From Candidatus Aenigmatarchaeota archaeon (GTDB taxonomy: Archaea; Aenigmatarchaeota; Aenigmatarchaeia; QMZS01), in contig JAUXEA010000009.1 in assembly GCA_030620695.1 (NCBI GenBank), positions 1 through 12,768 of the forward strand: DNA of 12,768 bases, read 5' to 3'. The notes under the pieces are model-generated. The model worked only from the letters and a program-made list of their open reading frames with translations, made no database searches and was not told where the DNA came from. Shown here in pieces: positions 5,839-12,173 of the stretch; positions within the stretch are counted from its first letter, which is position 1; every line of letters starts with the position of its first letter. A program made the translations under genes and the position numbers.

Positions 5839-7062
5839 ATGAAATTTACGATGGTAATCCCATCATACTGGTCAAGAGAAAGTGAAATTGGTTGGAGAGA
5901 AGGAGATACAATCCATGACCATCCAACCCCTCTGGATGAAGGGGGTACTTTATTCAGGGCTATACAAAGTATAAAAAATCTGGATAATAAAAATTTTCAA
6001 CTGGTAATAATTTCAGTTGCCTCAGCTAAGGATATAGAATCAAAAATAGAAGATAAAGTTGCAAATATCATTAAATCATCAAATCCTGGTGTAGATGTAT
6101 TCCTCTTTGGACCTTCTCATCTTAAACAGGTACATCAATTGCTGATTAATGAGGGTAAAGAAGAATATAATAGCATGCTTCAACTTAAAGGTTATTCTAA
6201 CATCAGGAATCTTTGTATATTTATCCCGCATATACTGGGTTCGGATGCCGCAGTGCTTATTGATGATGATGAAGTATTTGAAGACCCCAAATTCATGTCA
6301 AAAGCAGGAGAATTTATTGGAAAAGAAATAAACAGAAAAACAATTAATGCGATTGCAGGGTATTATCTCCAGCCAAATGGAGATTACCATGTTAAAAAAC
6401 CTTCCCGCCCATGGATGAATTACTGGAACCAGTATGAAAGTATGAATAAAGCTTTTGACAAAATCATCGGGACTGAACCAAGATTAAAAGAAACCCCTTT
6501 TGTTTTTGGGGGAAATATGATTATTCACAGGAATCTTTTTACAGTTGTGCCCTTTGACCCTAATGTTCCAAGGGGAGAAGATATTGACTTTTTGATGAAT
6601 GCGAGAATGTTTGGTTATTCTTTTTATCTTGACAACCAACTTTCCATCAAACATCTCCCCCCACCAAAATCGCATCCTGTGTGGAAAAGTTTGCGGGAGG
6701 ATATATATCGTTTTATTTATGAACGTGCGAAGATAGCCCAACAGAAAGATGTTAAAGGAATGACAAGAGTTTATCCTGAGGAGTTTGACCCTTACCCGGG
6801 GTGTTTTCTGAAACCAGACCTTGAAACTAAAATAGAAAATTCCTGTAAATTATTATCAGAGGAATATCTCGCACAGGGTGATAAAGAAGCCAGTGAAGAG
6901 ACCCTGAGAAATATTCTACTTGCCAGAACAGATGCAATGCCGAAATTTGACCCGTTTCAGAATTTGTGTGAATTACAGAAACAATGGCAGGAATTGATGT
7001 CTTTTACAGCCCAAAAACGAATTTGCTCCCAAATGGAGGGGATTATCTGTGAAAAGGTATAA
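5839..7062 (+). CDS. GT-A-fold glycosyltransferase (GT2-like), about 407 residues
   Basis: Nucleotide-sugar transferase by fold. The opening strand is KFTMVIPSYW (2-11); a long first alpha/beta unit leads to the metal-binding DxD as LIDDDEVFEDP (DDD at 142-144). Acceptor-side elements are FVFGGNMIIHR (221-231), PRGEDIDFLMNARMFGY (244-260, with the Glu-Asp pair that usually supplies the catalytic base) and IKHLPPP (270-276, a metal-coordinating His). A C-terminal helical region of about 120 residues follows. No membrane helix is seen. The layout resembles mannosylglycerate/glucosylglycerate synthase-type GT-A enzymes, but donor and acceptor cannot be named. Its GC-richer codons (for example GGG, CCC, GCG stretches) look less AT-biased than its neighbours, a weak hint of transfer. 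Monocistronic, with a perfect palindrome 12 bp before the ATG. Confidence 0.8.
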   Translation: MKFTMVIPSYWSRESEIGWREGDTIHDHPTPLDEGGTLFRAIQSIKNLDNKNFQLVIISVASAKDIESKIEDKVANIIKSSNPGVDVFLFGPSHLKQVHQLLINEGKEEYNSMLQLKGYSNIRNLCIFIPHILGSDAAVLIDDDEVFEDPKFMSKAGEFIGKEINRKTINAIAGYYLQPNGDYHVKKPSRPWMNYWNQYESMNKAFDKIIGTEPRLKETPFVFGGNMIIHRNLFTVVPFDPNVPRGEDIDFLMNARMFGYSFYLDNQLSIKHLPPPKSHPVWKSLREDIYRFIYERAKIAQQKDVKGMTRVYPEEFDPYPGCFLKPDLETKIENSCKLLSEEYLAQGDKEASEETLRNILLARTDAMPKFDPFQNLCELQKQWQELMSFTAQKRICSQMEGIICEKV

Positions 7063-7116
7063 TATTGCCAAAGGGATTATACAAACAGAATATCTGAAGA
7101 TAAACTGGTTTTCCTG

Positions 7117-7128
7117 TTTATTTTAAAG
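7117..7128 (+). promoter_or_regulatory. Promoter of rpl3
   Basis: TTTATTTTAAAG is centred about 22 bp before the ATG at 7145, so the rpl3 mRNA should start at or within a few bases of the start codon. No Shine-Dalgarno-like stretch is present in the gap. Confidence 0.5.
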
Positions 7129-7144
7129 TTTTACTAATTATAAA

Positions 7145-8065
7145 ATGGCAACACCAAAAGGACCAAGAAGGGGAAGTTTGCAATTTTGGCCGAGAGTCAG
7201 ATCTAAAAGAATCTATCCAAAAATTTCTTTCTGGAGCAAAGATTTATTAAGCGGTTTCTGTGCATATAAAGCAGGGATGGTGCAATATTCGGCAATAGAA
7301 ACAAGAAAAAACATTAACAAAGGAAAAGAGATTGTAAAGGCAGCAACTGTTCTTGAAATACCTATAGTCTATCCGATTTCACTTGTTTTTTACAGGAAGG
7401 GGAGAAAAAGTGCAGAATATTTTAATGTAAAAGAATTATCAAAGGATTTTAAAAAAGACTTAAAGAGGAAAATAAAGTTTAAGGAAGAAGAAAAAGGAAA
7501 AGCACCCGATGATTTTGATGAATTAAGAATAAAAGTGGCAACATTCCCAAGAAAATCAAAACTCAAGAAAACCCCTGAAGTTTTTGAACTTGGGTGCAAT
7601 CTTGATGTGGAAAAAGCAAAGGAATTGTTTGGAAAGGATTTAAAAGTTGAGGATTATTTTTCTGCGGGTGAATATGTGGACATAACTTCTGTAACAAAAG
7701 GGAAAGGGACGCAGGGTGTTATTAAAAGATTTGGAGTTAAATTAAGAAACCATAAAGCTAAGAAAGGAAGGAGAAGAGTTGGAAGCATTGGTGGTGTTAT
7801 ACCAAGAAAAGTTGACTGGAGAGTGCCAATGGCAGGGCAGATGGGTTATGGGCAGAGAACAGAATTTAACAAGTTAATTTTGAAAATTTCTGACAATTTA
7901 GATGAAATTAATCCAAAACAGGGATTTAAAGAATATGGTCTTGTAAACACAAAATATTTGCTGGTGGAAGGTTCTGTTCCCGGACCAAGAAAAAGGCTGA
8001 TTATTTTAAGAAAGCCAAAAAAGCAGAAAAAAGAGATTTTGCAGGTTAAGGAAATTTTAAAGTAA
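7145..8065 (+). CDS. rpl3: Large-subunit ribosomal protein uL3
   Basis: 306 residues, slightly shorter than typical archaeal/eukaryotic L3 (about 330-400). The N-terminus ATPKGPRRGSLQFWPR matches the archaeal RPRRGSL opening that threads toward the peptidyl-transferase centre. TKGKGTQGVIKRFG (184-197), RNHKAKKGRRRVGSIGG (201-217) and the tryptophan-finger region WRVPMAGQMGYGQRTEFN (225-242) are all present. The C-terminus LVEGSVPGPRKRLIILRKP is the classic L3 ending. It is separated from its usual partners uL4, uL23 and uL2 of the S10 cluster and is followed instead by uL24, 44 bp downstream. Confidence 0.97.
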   Translation: MATPKGPRRGSLQFWPRVRSKRIYPKISFWSKDLLSGFCAYKAGMVQYSAIETRKNINKGKEIVKAATVLEIPIVYPISLVFYRKGRKSAEYFNVKELSKDFKKDLKRKIKFKEEEKGKAPDDFDELRIKVATFPRKSKLKKTPEVFELGCNLDVEKAKELFGKDLKVEDYFSAGEYVDITSVTKGKGTQGVIKRFGVKLRNHKAKKGRRRVGSIGGVIPRKVDWRVPMAGQMGYGQRTEFNKLILKISDNLDEINPKQGFKEYGLVNTKYLLVEGSVPGPRKRLIILRKPKKQKKEILQVKEILK

Positions 8066-8109
8066 ATTTATATTTAAGCAACATTTATTAATTTTATTTA
8101 ATTAATAAG

Positions 8110-8547
8110 ATGAGACAACAGTTTAGCAGTAACTGGGTAAGAAGCAGGCAGCCGAGAAAGCAAAGGAAATATATGATAAATGCTCCGCTTCATGTCAGGC
8201 AAAAACTTATGCATGCCAATTTATCCAAAGAACTGAGGGAAAAATATGATAAAAGAAGTCTTCCTGTGAGAAAAGATGATAAAGTCAAAGTGATGAGAGG
8301 GAAATTCAAGGGAAAAATTGTAAAGGTTGCAGAAATAAACCTCAAAACCCTGAAAGTTTATCTGGAGGAGGTTACAAGAAAAAGAGTGGATGGAAGAGAA
8401 GTCCCCGTACCGATTCAGCCTTCAAATCTGCAGATTGTTTCTGCTGCAATGGAGGATAAAAAGAGAATAAAGATTTTGGATAGAAAGAAAAAAGATAAAA
8501 AAATTGGAGGGAAAGAACTTACAAAAAAGGCTGATGAAAAGAAATAA
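8110..8547 (+). CDS. rpl24: Large-subunit ribosomal protein uL24
   Basis: 145 residues. The archaeal N-terminal extension (SNWVRSRQPRKQRKYMINAPLH) is followed by HVRQKLMHANLSKELREKY and then the KOW motif at about 53-85 (VRKDDKVKVMRGKFKGKIVKV). The lysine-rich tail (116-145) is longer than usual. uL24 nucleates 50S assembly by binding 23S rRNA near its 5' end. In most archaea it sits in the spc block after uL14, but here it follows uL3 directly. TATA-like stretches at 8067-8078 and 8084-8091 suggest its own promoter. A membrane protein gene starts 18 bp after its stop and is probably co-transcribed. Confidence 0.95.
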   Translation: MRQQFSSNWVRSRQPRKQRKYMINAPLHVRQKLMHANLSKELREKYDKRSLPVRKDDKVKVMRGKFKGKIVKVAEINLKTLKVYLEEVTRKRVDGREVPVPIQPSNLQIVSAAMEDKKRIKILDRKKKDKKIGGKELTKKADEKK

Positions 8548-8565
8548 ATATAGAGATAATATATT

Positions 8566-8916
8566 ATGGTAATTGATTCTATAATTTCAATGCTAATTTC
8601 TTGGTTAGTCCCATCAATAATTGCAGCAATCGGGATAATGCTTTCAAGTAAAATAATTGAACACAATCTGGAATTTAAGCGCGCTATTGTGATGGCTCTG
8701 CTTGCAAATATTCTACCAATAATTGTTTCTATGTTTTTTGGTTCCTTCTTCTTTTTGTTGCCTTTTGGTTCAGTAATTCTTACTCTGTTTTGTTGGATTA
8801 TTTTAGCTCTGATAATAATGTCTGATATGGAGATGTTTGACAGAGTAAAAGTAGCAATCCTTGGTTTTGTAATCACAGAAATTATCTGGTTTATTTTGCC
8901 TTTTTTTGGAATTTAG
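8566..8916 (+). CDS. Small four-helix membrane protein, unknown function
   Basis: 116 residues, almost entirely hydrophobic, with helices at about 4-26, 38-62, 63-86 and 94-114. Short loops hold the few charges: SSKIIEHNLEFKR at 27-39 and SDMEMFDRVK at 86-95. No recognised family or catalytic motif. It lies 18 bp after uL24, so it probably rides on the ribosomal transcript; that is the only clue to its use. The reverse strand is also open over much of this stretch, but the hydrophobic helix pattern and spacing favour this strand. Confidence 0.65.
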   Translation: MVIDSIISMLISWLVPSIIAAIGIMLSSKIIEHNLEFKRAIVMALLANILPIIVSMFFGSFFFLLPFGSVILTLFCWIILALIIMSDMEMFDRVKVAILGFVITEIIWFILPFFGI

Positions 8917-8936
8917 ATTACCAGAATTTTGTTGAG

Positions 8937-9026
8937 ATGAAAATTGTTAAAGATGTATATATAGCAAGATTAAAAGAAACTTGGAAAAATGTTCTGACAG
9001 GCTCTCCCAGATTTTTTAGGAAGTAA
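8937..9026 (+). CDS. Possible 29-residue small protein
   Basis: An ATG-to-TAA frame 20 bp after the membrane gene encodes a short basic peptide starting MKIVKDVYIARLKETWKNV and ending in SPRFFRK. It has a plausible amphipathic helix in its first two thirds. A TTGAG preceding the ATG is a weak ribosome-binding candidate. It ends 16 bp before the convergent 5S rRNA gene. The frame is short enough to be chance. Confidence 0.3.
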   Translation: MKIVKDVYIARLKETWKNVLTGSPRFFRK

Positions 9027-9041
9027 AGTTTTTAAATAACA

Positions 9042-9158
9042 GGTTGACGACAACTTGATGTTTCCACCAATTAGGCAGTACTTACCAAATCGCTAAAAGG
9101 CTTAACTTCTGTGTTCGGTATGGGAACAGGTGTACCCCTTCCGCTTTGGTCGCCAACC
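9042..9158 (-). rRNA. rrf: 5S ribosomal RNA
   Basis: On the minus strand the ends GGTTGGCGAC and GTCGTCAACC form a 10-bp helix I. Inside are the conserved CCCATACCGAACACAGAAGT (loop B/C region) and AAGCCTTTTAGCG, then GGTAAGTACTGCC and GGTGGAAACATC of helices IV/V. Length is 117 nt. The gene is solitary, with no 16S or 23S within the window. The TTAAATAG sequence at about 9179-9186, 20-27 bp upstream, is the likely TATA box and reaches the ATG of the divergent DHH gene. Confidence 0.95.
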
Positions 9159-9178
9159 CAATATTATTTAGATTAAAA

Positions 9179-9186
9179 CTATTTAA
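9179..9186 (-). promoter_or_regulatory. Likely TATA box of the 5S rRNA gene
   Basis: On the minus strand the sequence reads TTAAATAG, centred about 24 bp before the 5S 5' end at 9158. It touches the start codon of the divergent DHH gene (ATG at 9186), so TBP bound here would sit at that gene's initiation site. Confidence 0.45.
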
Positions 9187-10466
9187 TGGACTTTAGAAGA
9201 GCAATTGAGAAAGTAAATAAGGCAAGCAATATTCTTGTTGTGTCCCATTTTGACTGCGACGGGTTGTGTTCTGCAAAGATTTTAATAGATTCCCTGAAAA
9301 GAGCAGGAAAACAGGTTAAAGTAAAAATTGCAAAGGAAATTTCATTGGAACTAATTTCAGAAATAGAAAAAATAAATTCTGATTTAATAATATTTTCTGA
9401 TTTAGGCTCCGGATATTTAAGTCTGCTTCCAGAAAACAGGGAAATTATTGTGCTTGACCACCATACACCAGAAAAAGTTCAAATCCCTCAAAACATAGAA
9501 CAGATAAATCCGGTTTTAGAAAATAAAGAATTATGCGGGGCTGGAGTCTGTTATCTCTTTTCATTGGAACTTGACAGGAAAAACCAGGATTTAATAGATT
9601 TTGCTGTAGTTGGTGCTATTGGGGATAACCAGATTGAAATTAGTGAAAACAAAAAAATAAAAGAAAAAGCAATTCAATTGAAAAGATTAAAAATAGAGAA
9701 AGGCTTAAAAATTTTCGGGCATGTAAACCGGCTATTACATGAATCACTAAGAAATGCAAATATTTTCCCGTTAAACAATGATTCTCATGTTGTGCAGTTT
9801 CTTAATGAACTGAAAATTGATTTAAAAGGAAAGCCAAAAAGTTACTGTGATTTGACAAAAGAAGAAAAAGAGAAACTCACTCTTGAAATTATAAAGGAAA
9901 GGATAAGGGAGAATATAGAAAACCCAGCAGATATTTTTTCTGATATTTATATTTTGTTAAAACAACCAAAATTGTTGAGTGATGCTCTTGAATTTTCAAC
10001 AATTCTGAATGCTTTTGGAAGGCTTGAAAAATTTGATGAAGTTTTTGAAATGTTGTCAGGCAACCTAAATACTCTGGAAAGAGTTCTTGCAGAATACAGG
10101 AGGAAAATTGCAACTTGTTTAAGTTGGGCAACAAAAAATCTGAAAAACTTCAGAAAAACAGAGAATATTTTATTTATAGATGCAAAGAAAAATATAGATT
10201 CAAATATAATAGGGACAATAGCATCAATTTTTATAAATGGTATAACAGACAAGAAAATTGTTGTTGGTCTTGCAGAGTCTGATAATGAAGTGAAAATTTC
10301 TACAAGGTCAAAAGAACAGAAAATAGATTTGGACCTGATTTTAAGTGAATGCTGCAAAAAACTTGGTGGAATTGGAGGAGGACATAAAGAGGCTGCAGGA
10401 GGGAAAATTGAAAAAGGGAAGGAAAAAGAATTTATAAATATTTTTTGTGAATATGTTGGAGAATAA
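9186..10466 (+). CDS. Archaeal RecJ-like DHH/DHHA1 phosphoesterase (GAN-type)
   Basis: 426 residues, cytosolic. Metal-binding motifs are in order: HFDCDG (21-26), SDLG with Asp72, LDHH (90-93) and GAIGDN with Asp147. The C-terminal DHHA1 substrate-binding motif GGGHKEAAGG is at about 397-406. All key residues are present, so an active Mn-dependent single-strand 5' exonuclease or short-oligonucleotide phosphoesterase is expected. Archaeal relatives include GAN, the GINS-associated nuclease of the replisome (Cdc45-like role), and other RecJ-like nucleases; the sequence alone does not separate these. The neighbour 33 bp downstream is eS1, a long-conserved archaeal pairing (commonly uS15-RecJ-eS1). 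Here the uS15 place is taken by the divergent 5S gene. Confidence 0.9.
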   Translation: MDFRRAIEKVNKASNILVVSHFDCDGLCSAKILIDSLKRAGKQVKVKIAKEISLELISEIEKINSDLIIFSDLGSGYLSLLPENREIIVLDHHTPEKVQIPQNIEQINPVLENKELCGAGVCYLFSLELDRKNQDLIDFAVVGAIGDNQIEISENKKIKEKAIQLKRLKIEKGLKIFGHVNRLLHESLRNANIFPLNNDSHVVQFLNELKIDLKGKPKSYCDLTKEEKEKLTLEIIKERIRENIENPADIFSDIYILLKQPKLLSDALEFSTILNAFGRLEKFDEVFEMLSGNLNTLERVLAEYRRKIATCLSWATKNLKNFRKTENILFIDAKKNIDSNIIGTIASIFINGITDKKIVVGLAESDNEVKISTRSKEQKIDLDLILSECCKKLGGIGGGHKEAAGGKIEKGKEKEFINIFCEYVGE

Positions 10467-10469
10467 TGA

Positions 10470-10478
10470 GTTTTTAAA
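10470..10478 (+). promoter_or_regulatory. TATA-like box of rps3ae
   Basis: TTTTTAAAG is centred about 26 bp before the ATG at 10500, inside the 33-bp gap after the DHH gene. It could give eS1 its own leaderless transcript besides any read-through. Confidence 0.45.
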
Positions 10479-10499
10479 GATTTTTTCTAATTATATAAA

Positions 10500-11048
10500 A
10501 TGAAAGGCAAGGTAAAAAAAGAATATCAGATTCTACTTCCAAAATTATTTGGAGAGAAAATAATAGGGAGGACAATATCAGACAAGCCGGATAAAATAAC
10601 AGGCAGAAAATTTTCAGTATATGCCCGGAATATAGACCCAAATATACGGAAATATTATTACAAGTTTAATTTTAAGATTATAAAAATTGAGGAAAATAAA
10701 GCAATAACTTCTCTTGCCGGATACGAAGTTTCAAGAAGTTTTATTTCAAAAAGTGTAAAGGAATTCTCAACAAGAATTGATGGTTATGTAATTGGAAAAA
10801 CAAAAGATGATATAGAGGTAATTTTAAAACCTTTCGTAGTGACAGCAAAAAATGTTAAATCTAGTATTGCAAGTAATATAAGAAAAAAAATAGAAGAGTA
10901 TTTGAAATCATATATTTCTGATAATAATTTGGAAACAATTATAAAAAGAATCCTGAATGATGACCTGCAAAGAGATGTTAAAAAAATATTGAATATAATC
11001 TACCCAATAAGTGTAATTGAAATCAGAAAAATACAGATAAAAATTTAA
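10500..11048 (+). CDS. rps3ae: Small-subunit ribosomal protein eS1 (S3Ae)
   Basis: 182 residues, near the lower end of archaeal eS1 length. The N-terminus KKEYQILLPKLFGEKIIGRTISDKPDKITGRKFSVYARN matches the family's P.LF....IG.T....P....GR block. FNFKIIKIEENKAITSLAGYEVSRSFISKSVKEFSTRIDGY covers the conserved core, and TKDDIEVILKPFVVTAKNVKSSIASNIRKKI covers the C-terminal RNA-binding part. eS1 sits near the mRNA exit on the 30S platform. The neighbouring DHH gene supports the call. Confidence 0.93.
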   Translation: MKGKVKKEYQILLPKLFGEKIIGRTISDKPDKITGRKFSVYARNIDPNIRKYYYKFNFKIIKIEENKAITSLAGYEVSRSFISKSVKEFSTRIDGYVIGKTKDDIEVILKPFVVTAKNVKSSIASNIRKKIEEYLKSYISDNNLETIIKRILNDDLQRDVKKILNIIYPISVIEIRKIQIKI

Positions 11049-11057
11049 AATAAAAGC

Positions 11058-11068
11058 TTATATATAAA
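11058..11068 (+). promoter_or_regulatory. Strong TATA box of the lysine-rich micro-gene
   Basis: TTATATATAAA within AAGCTTATATATAAATAAATA is centred about 26 bp before the ATG at 11089. It is the best consensus-like archaeal TATA box in the window and predicts a leaderless, possibly abundant transcript. Confidence 0.6.
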
Positions 11069-11088
11069 TAAATACAAAAATAATTAAG

Positions 11089-11166
11089 ATGGTTGTAAAA
11101 AAGAAAGGAAAGAGTAAGGTTGTTAAGAAGAAAGTTACAAAAAGTAAATCCAAAAAGAAAAAGTAA
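11089..11166 (+). CDS. 25-residue lysine-rich basic micro-protein
   Basis: An ATG-to-TAA frame of 26 codons. The peptide starts MVVKKKGKSKVVKKK and ends KSKSKKKK; more than half of its residues are lysine, the rest mostly Val, Ser, Thr and Gly, and no acidic residue is present. It resembles a free histone tail or a tiny nucleic-acid-binding ribosomal or chromatin peptide. Support for a real gene: a strong TATA box at the right spacing, a clean stop, a T-rich stretch right after it, and a position between eS1 and MinD with no longer frame covering it. No family is recognised. AT-rich DNA with many AAA/AAG codons can produce such frames by chance, so moderate confidence. Confidence 0.5.
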   Translation: MVVKKKGKSKVVKKKVTKSKSKKKK

Positions 11167-11193
11167 TTTGAAATTTTTATTTTATTTTTTATT
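11167..11193. terminator. T-rich/A-rich shared terminator between convergent genes
   Basis: The 27 bases between the micro-gene stop and the MinD stop are almost pure T and A, with T runs of 4-6 on the plus strand. This fits archaeal oligo-T termination for the plus-strand transcript. Minus-strand termination support is weaker. Confidence 0.45.
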
Positions 11194-11949
11194 TTAAATT
11201 TTAAAAATTTTTTTGTACCAGGGAATTTTAAATTCTTCTCCGATTAAATTTGCTGCTATACTCTTTATTTTTATGCTTGCCTTTGAATTTGGTTTGTGAT
11301 GAACAACAGGCATCCTTTTTGACAAAGCATATTTTACCTGTTCATCGTGAGGAATTGTTCCAATAATTTTAATTCCTTCAAGAAAGGTTTCAATCTGGTC
11401 TTTTCTCGGTTCATATTTTTTATTCCTTAGCATATTGATTACACTGCCGGTATATTCTTTTTTTCGTTCTTCAACAAGTCTGACAGATTTCAGTAAATCT
11501 GTTAAAGCAGGCAACTCCGGGGTTGTGATTCCAATCACTTCATTGGATGCCTTCAAAACAGACAGAGCCTCTTTACCCAAACCCGGTGCCCCGTCAATTA
11601 AAACAAAATCCAATTTTCCAATTAACTCAATTAAATGAGTTGACAAAAGTTCTGGATTTACACCTTTCAAATCATTTAAGTTTATGGATGCGGGGATAAT
11701 TTTTAATCCACTTGGCAGAACATGCATCACTTCATATATATCAACCTTCCCTTTCAAAACATCATGCAGACTTGTTGGATACAATGGAATCCCGGCATGA
11801 ATACCCAAGTTTGGTGTTGTTAAATTTCCGTCAATAACTATAACACTTTTTCCAAGGTCTGTTAGAGCGGTTCCAAGATTGAAAGTCAGTGTTGTTTTTC
11901 CAACACCTCCTTTTCCTGAAATTATACCAATTATTCTGGTGTCTATCAT
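11194..11949 (-). CDS. minD: MinD/ParA-family deviant Walker ATPase
   Basis: 251 residues. The deviant Walker A SGKGGVGKTT (11-20) carries the signature Lys13. VIVIDGNLTTPNLG (37-49) is the switch I strand with Asp40, and FVLIDGAPGLG (115-125) is Walker B/switch II. Residues 135-160 (SNEVIGITTPELPALTDLLKSVRLV) match the MinD signature. The C-terminus EEFKIPWYKKIFKI is short, amphipathic and Lys/aromatic-rich, like a MinD membrane-targeting helix. Archaeal MinD homologues position cell-surface and motility machinery rather than FtsZ, and no MinC or MinE is seen. The first ATG is used; it gives the full P-loop strand and lies 20 bp from tRNA-Trp. Confidence 0.88.
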   Translation of the reverse strand: MIDTRIIGIISGKGGVGKTTLTFNLGTALTDLGKSVIVIDGNLTTPNLGIHAGIPLYPTSLHDVLKGKVDIYEVMHVLPSGLKIIPASINLNDLKGVNPELLSTHLIELIGKLDFVLIDGAPGLGKEALSVLKASNEVIGITTPELPALTDLLKSVRLVEERKKEYTGSVINMLRNKKYEPRKDQIETFLEGIKIIGTIPHDEQVKYALSKRMPVVHHKPNSKASIKIKSIAANLIGEEFKIPWYKKIFKI

Positions 11950-12053
11950 AATATTATTTATTTAAAAGTGGGGTCGCTGGGAGTCGAACCCAGATCGGAT
12001 GGTATCTTCATTTTTTAACTTATCAAAATATCTGTCATCTAGCTAAAAAGCTA

Positions 12054-12109
12054 TCAGAGCTCCATTCTTCCTTTTGGCTTGAGCCTTTTTATCCAATAAA
12101 AGGCTCATC
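12054..12109 (-). ncRNA. Candidate intron-encoded box C/D guide for C34 of tRNA-Trp
   Basis: On the minus strand GATGA (12109-12105) is a box C candidate at the intron start, and CTGA (12057-12054) is a box D. The seven bases before box D, TGGAGCT (12064-12058), pair with anticodon-loop bases G30 to A36 (one G-T). The fifth base upstream of box D faces C34, exactly the target under the D+5 rule. Euryarchaeal tRNA-Trp introns are known to guide C34 and U39 2'-O-methylation in this way. Box C is imperfect (RTGATGA expected), and the second C'/D guide is not clear. Confidence 0.55.
12081..12106 (-). repeat. RAGCCTTTT/AAAAGGCTY hairpin in the tRNA-Trp intron
   Basis: GAGCCTTTT and AAAAGGCTC form a 9-bp stem around an 8-nt loop, directly next to position 37/38 of tRNA-Trp. 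It is the same arm pair as at 1551-1586 and the left arm in tRNA-Gly. The adjoining TTTTGGCTTGAGCC (plus strand, from about 12073) matches 1921-1934 at 13 of 14 bases. Confidence 0.75.
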
Positions 12110-12173
12110 TGGAGCCAACCATGCTGCCATTACACCACAACCCCATAAATTAAATTATTTACTAATTAATTGT

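Larger units (their letters stand above)
11969..12144 (-). tRNA. tRNA-Trp(CCA) with a large intron
   Basis: On the minus strand: acceptor GGGGTTG pairs with CGACCCC (11976-11970), with discriminator A at 11969. D-arm GTGT/GCAT surrounds AATGGC. Stem half GTTGG leads to loop CTCCAGA with anticodon CCA at 12112-12110. T-arm CTGGG-TTCGACT-CCCAG is complete. The intron starts after G37 (12109) and is roughly 100 nt long. The 3' anticodon-stem half is most simply CCATC, with one T-T mismatch and a four-base variable loop, so the exact 3' splice site is uncertain. The intron holds the RAGCCTTTT hairpin and a box D with a guide matching the anticodon loop. Confidence 0.88.

Noticed and set aside
8415..8876. 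A long minus-strand open frame opposite uL24 and the four-helix protein
   Set aside because: It overlaps the secure uL24 gene, and its Ile-rich translation mirrors the hydrophobic codons of the plus-strand gene.
12001..12045. A second D-box guide (for U39) in the 3' part of the tRNA-Trp intron
   Set aside because: A GATGAC box C' candidate is present, but I find no CTGA-type box D at a proper distance and no convincing pairing to the position-39 region.
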